A DNA stretch of 14,635 nucleotides, from assembly GCA_000151295.1 (NCBI GenBank), contig GG745348.1:416839-431473 (forward strand), written 5' to 3'. How positions within the stretch are numbered: the first letter of the stretch is position 1; each line of letters opens with the position of its first letter. The translations under genes were made by a program, and so were the position numbers. Positions 9,413 to 14,635 of the stretch are shown piece after piece. Below the pieces are notes generated by a model that saw only the letters and a list, made by a program, of their open reading frames with translations, was not told the DNA's origin and did no database searches. Source of the stretch: Allomyces macrogynus ATCC 38327 (Eukaryota > Blastocladiomycota > Blastocladiomycetes > Blastocladiales > Blastocladiaceae).

Positions 9413-9616
9413 GTCTGGTCAACGCTGTCCCCCGTCCACCGCAAAGACGTCTCGTTCACGTGTGCTTCTACCGCAACACCCGGACGCTTCGTACATCACA
9501 CCCCTGCCTTGGCTCACCGCAGCAGGCAGAACGCAACGCTGGGTGACGCCCGCCAATGTCGTGCTCCCTCTTTCTATCACGGCCACTCACGCAAGTTGAC
9601 TGAGCCATCCGTCGAC

Positions 9617-10841
9617 ATGTCGCGCGTATGTTGCCGACCACCGGCTCCACAACCGCAACACACCCAACCGCAACGCCACGGCACACGAACGACCCACCAT
9701 TGCCGTCACCACCACCACCCGACCGCACTCGGCCGCCGGAACGACCAACAGCAACGCGCCCCCTTCGCTGCCCGCCGGCCTGCGAACCCACGACCGACGA
9801 TCCAAACGCCGCAAAATGGTCACCCAGGCCGAAACGATCGTCATTTTGACTGGCCCGCCAGACGAATGAATGGAGGTTGCGACCCCACTCGACGGGATAA
9901 GGCGGGGTGACCATTTTCCACGGCGTTTGACGGATGGACTGGCGTGGCTACCATTCGAACCATGACGCTGTGATTCGACTTCTCCGCCGAATCTCCCCGG
10001 ACCGCCCTTTTCGAACGGTTAGAGTGATATGCGCTTTGATTCCGGGCGATTTGGGTGATGGGTCGCAATTTTGACCTCGCAATGTCGCCGTCGTCGTCGT
10101 TTGGGTGGAACCTCTGGTCGTGACGGTGATGGTGATTCAGTTCTCGCCGTTGCGTGTGCCGTTTGCGTTGCTCGCGGTGTTTCCGATCAATTTGTCGTTG
10201 TGGGGAATGGTCCCGCTGACTCAGACGTTGGATTGCTCGCTTTTTGCAGTTCCACGAGTACCAGGTCATTGGCCGCAAGCAGGCGTCGGCCGTTGACGCG
10301 AACCCGACCCTCTACCGTATGCGCATCTTTGCGCCCAACAAGGTGGTCGCCAAGTCGCGCTTCTGGTACTTCCTTAAGAAGTTCCGCAAGGTCAAGAAGG
10401 CCACGGGCGAGATTGTCGCCGTCAACGAGGTGAGCTCCGTTTTTTCCCCGCCCATGGTGTTTGGAAGTGGAAAATTAACGTTGTCGCCATAACGACCAGA
10501 TCTTCGAGAAGAAGCCGACGCAGGTCAAGACGTTCGGCATCTGGCTGCGTTACGACTCGCGCTCGGGCACGCACAACATGTACAAGGAGTACCGCGAGAT
10601 GACGCGCACGCAGGCCGTCTTCGCGTGCTACCAGGACATGGCTGCGCGCCACCGCTCGCGCTTCCGGTCGGTCCAGATCATCCGCGTTGCGGAGGTCGCC
10701 GCCAAGGACGTGCGCCGCCCCTACATCCAGCAGCTGCTCGACCCGAAGCTCAAGTTCCCGCTGCCGCACCGCGTCCTGCGCCCGGCCTCGAAGCGCTACT
10801 CGTCGCTCTTTGTCGCCAACCGCCCGTCGACGTTCGCCTAA
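9617..10841 (+). CDS. RPL20: 60S ribosomal protein eL20 (RPL18A/RPL20)
   Basis: Structural protein of the large cytosolic ribosomal subunit. Exons are 9617-9625, 10250-10429 and 10500-10841, joining in frame to 176 residues, matching the family (about 172-178). FHEYQVIGR opens exon 2; [49 protein letters not shown] and KFPLPHR are hallmark blocks of eL20. The first exon, ATG TCG CGC followed by GTATGT, is chosen because it gives MSR-FHEYQ in the right phase with a consensus splice site; only the second and third exons are certain. The first intron (9626-10249, 624 nt) is far longer than others here, which is common for ribosomal-protein genes, and carries GCTGAC near its 3' end. The second (10430-10499) opens GTGAGC. 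A rival start is ATG at 10129 directly abutting GTGATT. Confidence 0.96.
9800..9935 (+). repeat. Imperfect inverted repeat / fold-back element inside the eL20 first intron
   Basis: The left arm AAAATGGTCACCC (9813-9825) is the exact reverse complement of GGGTGACCATTTT (9905-9917). Outside these, AAACGCCG (9804-9811) pairs with CGGCGTTT (9921-9928) and ATCC (9800-9803) with GGAT (9932-9935), with small bulges. The 79-nt loop holds a smaller hairpin (9841-9869): TCATT and CTGG pair with CCAG and AATGA. It could be a structured intronic RNA element or a remnant of a small transposon; no target-site duplication was recognised. Confidence 0.75.
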
Positions 10842-11866
10842 ATTGCGACGTCGTAGAAAGCTGGTGTTGGGCGTGTGGTTGCGTTGGTTCGGGTCGGATC
10901 CGGCTCGGATGCGCAATACACGTTTGTTTGAAAACTGATTCGCCGGGATTGCTATTTGAGTGCCGCTGGGCGTCGAATGGGTCCCGCCCTCCAAATGGTC
11001 AGATTCGTTTGCTCGACCGAAACGACGTCGCCGCGATGGTCCAGTCCGTCACCCGCATTCCTTGCTTGCCTCGTTGCCACTCTCGGAAGCCTCATGCTCT
11101 TCGAGCGGCAGGGTCTGTCTTTTCCACTTCTGTTGCTGACCCAAACGATATAATTTCATCGCCAACTCGCTCCTGAGCGCTTTCACGTCCTTTCTCATCA
11201 GTAACTGTGCTGAGATCTGGTGCGTCGAACATCAAGTTATCAGATTTTCGGGCAAACTCTATGGTCTATCGCTCCCTCTCTCTCGTCTTGCTCTTGCTGC
11301 CCCTGTCGTTGCTGCCGCCCGCCGTTTTGGATTTTGTTGTGCTCTTGTTGCTCGTCGCGCGTTTCGTGTTCTCGATTCATGAAGATTGCACCCACGCGTC
11401 AATTCCATGAACCGGCGTTCCCTTCATGATCACCTCGCGCCAGCAGCTATAATCAAACAATTGAATGAATCGCCATACGAGCGCACGCGCATTTGCCGCA
11501 CTGTCCTTGCTTTGCTTTTACCATCGTTCAATGGTCTGGATCATGAGGCGCGCTGATAAGTTCGGTTGCAGTCATGTTGGATCAAGGAGCGCCAACAGAG
11601 GGACGTCAGCGCAAGCGGCCGCCCGCGTTGAACGAGAACAGTGCCAGCTGGTTGGCGACGACGGTGGCGACGTCAACGATGACGAGGACGGTGGGGAAGT
11701 TGGCCGGTCACTTCTCTCTCGTTTCGGCCCATCACCACAACAGCGGCCAGGCCGACCGTTCTGGACATCAACAGCACCGATTACAACCACAACGACGTAG
11801 ACTGCGAAAAGTCAAGGAACACGGCACCACGCATCTTCTCCACCCTCCAGATCCGCGCGAAATGGC
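10842..11866. other. Intergenic region: eL20 3' end and NoxR promoter / 5' leader
   Basis: A 1025-nt spacer between two + strand genes. From about 11260 to 11370 it is rich in CT and TTG. TATAAT occurs at 11448-11453. A 100-codon open frame (11574-11876) starts after TTGCAG and overlaps the NoxR ATG by 10 nt; it is very basic and Thr/His/Arg-rich, and I recognise no domain. I treat it as leader sequence or a possible upstream frame, not a gene. Confidence 0.45.
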
Positions 11867-13317
11867 ATGTCGTTGAAGCAGGAGCTGGTTCAGTGGACGA
11901 CGCTGTCAAGGCTTACGACGCAGGCGACTACGAGCTTGCACTTGACCTGTTCCAGCCGATTGCCGACTCGTCGAAGATCTTTTTCAACATGGGCATGATC
12001 TTCCAAGCCATGGGGCAGCTCGAAGACGCGGTACGCTCACGACTTCACACCCGCGCGCGCAGTGATCCCTTGCTGATTCCTAACGCACATCTCAACGACC
12101 GCACAGATCCTCGCCTACAACGACGCCGTTCTCTGCGACAACTACCTCTCGGTCGCCTACTTCCAAAAAGGCGTCTGCCACCACCAACTCGGCGACTACG
12201 ACGACGCGCACGCCTGCTTCCATGACGCCCTCCTTTTCCTACGCGGCAACTACCTCATCGACTACACGCAGCTCGGTCTCGCCTACCGGCTCTACGCGTG
12301 CGAGATCCTCTACAACCGCGCGCTCACGAGCTTTGCCGTCGGCGACGACGATGCGGCCATGGATGATTTGGCCGAGGCCACAAAAGGCAAGAAAACGCCC
12401 GACCACAGCAAGATTGACGATGCGATTCGTGCGCGCGGGAGCGGGTGCCGCGCGTTCCTGGTGCCGCTGAAGTTGGTGTACCGCCCGCCGCCGGCCAAAA
12501 TCGCGAATGCCGATCGGGTGGATTATATGGGCAAGAGCCGCGTGATAGCTGCGCGCAACACAAGCGATAATTTTGTCGAGTTTCAAGGCGCGCGAGGGGT
12601 CATGCCGGTGCGATCGACAATATTCGTCGTCTCCCCTGTCGTGCGCGCCCGCTAACCGACGATTTCCCGCGTGTAGGACCCCGAGCCCGACATCAAGCCA
12701 ATCCGCACGCTCGAACGCACCTCCCCGCCCTCCTCTCTCCCGCGCGTCGACACGGACGCGCGCGGCCGCCGTCCAAGCGCCCAGCCAAGCCGAAACTCCC
12801 CAACCTCCCCCGCGCCGGCGCGGTATGGCCGCCGCGGAAGCGACGCGTCGATCCGTGGGCGCGGGACGCCGACCCCACCGCCACCGTCACGGCGGATGCC
12901 GAGCCCGGCACCAGCGCGCATGCGGTCGCCGTATGACCCGACGCCGGCGCGGCGCGGATCCGGTGGCAGCGAGTATGCGCCATCGATGTATTCAAAGGAG
13001 AGTGTGATTGCAGGCAAGGTATGCCGGAGGACATTCCCATGACGAGGAAAGAACACGACACTGACGGATCCATGACGTTTGCTTAGCTGCGCGTCAAGGT
13101 GCATTTCGACGGCGACACGCGTGTGTTGTTGCTGCCTGGCGACGCGTCGTTTGACGAGATGCTCGATAAGATCGAGGACAAGTTCCGCGAAACGCAGTTC
13201 CGAGTGCGATTCCGCGACGAGGACGGCGAGCTCGTGTCGATGACCGACGACGACGATTTGATCCTTGTGCGCAGTTTGGCCGCCGACGAGAACAAGATTG
13301 AAGTTTGGTGCCAGTGA
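11867..13317 (+). CDS. noxR: NoxR / p67phox-like NADPH oxidase regulator
   Basis: Cytosolic activator of fungal NADPH oxidases (NoxA/NoxB), acting with Rac GTPase and, through PB1, with the Cdc24/Bem1 polarity module. Exons are 11867-12030, 12107-12607, 12677-13018 and 13087-13317, about 412 residues if one missing base near 11894 is allowed for. MSLKQEL at the start is typical of NoxR. TPR helices fill roughly 10-150 (AVKAYDAGDYELAL; VAYFQKGVCHHQLGDYDDA). The segment RPPPAKIA...DYMGKSRVIAA (about 180-205) matches the conserved region after the TPRs in fungal NoxR. Residues 223-336 are a Pro/Ser/Arg-rich linker. Residues 337-411 are a PB1 domain with a basic Lys in strand 1 (RVKVHF) and an acidic OPCA motif (DEDGEL...DDDDL). 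No SH3 domain, as in fungi. The end of exon 2 is ambiguous (12598 or 12607). It is somewhat short for the family. Confidence 0.92.
11891..11898 (+). other. Apparent 1-nt deletion (frame break) in noxR
   Basis: The start MSLKQELVQ reads in one frame and the TPR region (DDAVKAYDAGDY) in the next. The DNA reads CAGTGGACGAC; one extra G (CAGTGGGACGAC) would give Q-W-D-D and restore a continuous, family-like N terminus. The gap is far too small for an intron. Confidence 0.75.
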
Positions 13318-13687
13318 ACGCTCACAGCGTGCGATGGAAGAGGTGGAGATTGTACATAACGTTGGCAAATCTTTTGCTGTCGTGAAACCAAAAAGGGAAA
13401 ACAGAAGTGGGAATAGGCATCCAGCACCTGCAGAAAGAAAAGCAGGTGAATCAATACGATCCATTATTCGAACCAATTGAATGTCAGGTGTAGGTCCCGC
13501 TGCAGAGCCCAATGTCCAATCATGTTGACAATCAGGCTCGTGGATTTTGGACTGGGTCTGGCCAGCGCAAGCCCGAGCAGCTCCTGCCTCAGAGACACGA
13601 TGCTTTTCAATGTGAGTTGCAACGGGCAATAAAAGATGGATTACTGTTACATGCCCCGACACCTTCCGCCTTACATCCACGCATCGT
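13318..13687. other. Tail-to-tail intergenic region
   Basis: This separates the stops of noxR (+) and the hypothetical gene (-), so it holds both 3' untranslated regions. It is less GC-rich than the coding DNA. Apart from AATAAA at 13628 I see no further feature. Confidence 0.5.
13628..13633 (+). terminator. Possible polyadenylation signal AATAAA for noxR
   Basis: A canonical AATAAA lies 311 nt past the noxR stop, in the tail-to-tail spacer with the next gene. It is the only exact hexamer I found suitably placed after a stop. A distance of 311 nt is on the long side. Confidence 0.35.
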
Positions 13688-14263
13688 TCAATCCGGATGA
13701 TACACGGCGCTATTCCCATCCACCTCCGCCGCACTCGCGACCGCGCCCTCGGCCCCTTCCTCCGGGATCGCGACCGCCGCCAAACTCGACCTATGTGCAC
13801 CGATCCATCCGGTCCCAAGCAACGACGCGCGAGTGACCACACTCGGCTGCCCCGTGCGCCGCCACGCCGCACTCGGCGCGACTTTCAGCGTCGCATCAAT
13901 CGACCGTGACAGTGACCGCCTTGCCTCGCGGTGCGCGTCGGGCGGCCGCGACGTCCGCGCGCGCGAGACTGACCGATTCGGCGCGCGCGACAAGGACCGG
14001 GCAGCGACCCGGTGCCGCGCAGCGGCCGCGACAAGGTCGGCCATGCGTGGCGCGCCGCCGGCAACGTGCGCGGATGCGAGCGATTTCCAGTGCAGTAGAG
14101 CCGGGTTGGCCGGGATCGATTCGTCCGGGTACGGCCCGAGGTCGCGGGTGATGGGCGGGAGCGACGAGGACGTTGGTGGCGCCGGTGGTGGTGGCGGTTT
14201 CGCGGGTGCCGCGGACGGTGGCGGGTCGGCCGATGACTTGAATGCGTTGAGCGCTCCCATCAT
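13688..14263 (-). CDS. Hypothetical protein, Pro-rich N terminus, Arg/Ser-rich middle
   Basis: I do not recognise this gene. An uninterrupted frame of 191 residues opens with MMGALNAF. Residues about 13-30 are Pro/Ala-rich; then comes a more ordered-looking segment (ITRDLGPYPDESIPANPALL, about 38-57, then HWKSLASAHV). Residues about 90-125 are rich in Arg-Ser pairs (RSLSRAPNRSVSRAR). The rest is Ala/Val/Gly-rich. Codons favour G/C at third positions, like the neighbouring genes, but in DNA this GC-rich a frame this long can arise by chance. In support, TATAGAA lies about 40 nt ahead of the ATG, on the side where the DNA turns AT-rich. Unrecognised introns or a longer gene cannot be excluded. 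Confidence 0.45.
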   Translation of the reverse strand: MMGALNAFKSSADPPPSAAPAKPPPPPAPPTSSSLPPITRDLGPYPDESIPANPALLHWKSLASAHVAGGAPRMADLVAAAARHRVAARSLSRAPNRSVSRARTSRPPDAHREARRSLSRSIDATLKVAPSAAWRRTGQPSVVTRASLLGTGWIGAHRSSLAAVAIPEEGAEGAVASAAEVDGNSAVYHPD

Positions 14264-14302
14264 ATTGCACCATACTGAACCGCGGCCTGGTCGGATCGGA
14301 AC

Positions 14303-14309
14303 TTCTATA
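14303..14309 (-). promoter_or_regulatory. TATA-like element ahead of the hypothetical gene
   Basis: The minus strand reads TATAGAA about 40 nt upstream of the ATG at 14263. The spacing is reasonable for a core promoter, but the surrounding sequence is already becoming AT-rich, so chance is possible. Confidence 0.3.
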
Positions 14310-14365
14310 CTTAGACCGTGATATCCCGAGAGGCCGCGACAGTGTCGAAAGGTATAGTGGATCGC

Positions 14366-14393
14366 ATATTGTAATTTACGAATTTCACAATAT
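14366..14393. repeat. Short inverted repeat (7-bp arms)
   Basis: ATATTGT and ACAATAT are exact reverse complements separated by 14 nt in AT-rich DNA. It may be a binding site or simply a chance structure. Confidence 0.4.
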
Positions 14394-14635
14394 CATTACG
14401 GGATGATAGTCCATGCGCGTGTGCGTAGAGCGCTCATGTTGTCCGCCGTAATCATCATGCAAGCAGTTCTATTTTTTATGCGTGCGTTATCGGGCTGCCG
14501 TGGCCACATGTATGTGTGTTTAAGTATTTTTCCTATGTTATAGGTAAACTCATTGTTATGTTTTTTTTTGTTATTTTTTTTTATTTCGACTTAGGTTCTC
14601 AGTAGGACCTTTAACATTAAGTAAGAGCATGCATT

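Larger units (their letters stand above)
9045..9616. other. Divergent promoter region (peroxiredoxin / eL20)
   Basis: Head-to-head spacer of 572 nt between the two proposed start codons. It holds the minus-strand TATA box, two perfect palindromes (9319-9332 and 9403-9412), a CCAAT at 9553-9557 and a pyrimidine-rich stretch (9566-9577) just ahead of the eL20 ATG, as is common at ribosomal-protein start sites. No convincing coding sequence is seen on either strand. Confidence 0.55.
14264..14635. other. AT-rich region at the right edge
   Basis: From about 14300 composition shifts sharply to A/T, ending in long T-runs (14561-14583). A short inverted repeat, ATATTGT (14366-14372) and ACAATAT (14387-14393), has a 14-nt spacer that itself contains AATTTACGAATT. 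No open frame, transposase fragment or RNA gene is visible. It could be a promoter, degraded repeat or the approach to a different region. Confidence 0.5.

Noticed and set aside
10129..10131. Alternative eL20 start (ATG directly followed by GTGATT)
   Set aside because: It would give a shorter N terminus and a weaker splice site than MSR followed by GTATGT at 9617. Not excluded.
12652..13872. 406-codon open frame on the minus strand across noxR exons 3-4 and the spacer
   Set aside because: It lies antisense to a recognised PB1 domain and linker, runs through both 3' regions, has Arg-rich composition with no domain, and such long antisense frames are expected in GC-rich coding DNA.
8010..14263. 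A dedicated redox gene cluster formed by peroxiredoxin and NoxR
   Set aside because: They are separated by a ribosomal protein gene, face different directions, and co-location of two redox genes in a fungal genome is weak evidence for a functional unit.
1..14635. tRNA genes, CRISPR arrays, insertion sequences
   Set aside because: I looked on both strands and saw no cloverleaf-like sequence, repeat-spacer pattern or transposase-coding frame.

Overview
The window reads as nuclear DNA of a GC-rich fungus. Genes are split by short GT-AG introns (mostly 52-145 nt) with CTGAC/CTAAC-like branch points, and a fungal-type NADPH oxidase regulator (NoxR) and a mitofusin of the Fzo1 type are present. 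The compact, GC-rich style would suit an early-diverging zoosporic fungus such as Blastocladiomycota. That placement is inference, not something the sequence proves.

Layout: (1) 1-2700 (+), 3' part of an HSPA12-type Hsp70-like ATPase with a low-complexity N-terminal extension. (2) 3709-6150 (-), a complete mitofusin/Fzo1 outer-membrane GTPase, read in one small intron and one apparent single-base deletion; a (CGAA)13 microsatellite lies just past its stop. (3) 6749-7703 (-), an HD-domain phosphohydrolase of the YpgQ-like type, three exons. (4) 8163-9044 (-), a typical 2-Cys peroxiredoxin, followed in the same frame by a 50-codon open extension (8010-8162) behind a UGA stop. (5) 9617-10841 (+), ribosomal protein eL20 (RPL18A/RPL20), divergent from the peroxiredoxin, with a long first intron holding a fold-back structure. 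(6) 11867-13317 (+), NoxR/p67phox-like protein (TPR, proline-rich linker, PB1), with an apparent single-base deletion near the start. (7) 13688-14263 (-), an unrecognised proline- and Arg/Ser-rich protein. The right end (about 14300-14635) is markedly AT-rich.

The genes are mostly unrelated housekeeping functions, not an operon-like system. A loose redox theme exists: NoxR would promote superoxide production by an NADPH oxidase, and the peroxiredoxin removes peroxide. I see no evidence that they form a cluster. The most unusual signals are the peroxiredoxin's possible alternative C terminus, whose UGA stop lies inside a branch-point-like motif, the fold-back element in the eL20 intron, and two frame breaks each explained by one missing base (most simply a G) in otherwise conserved genes.
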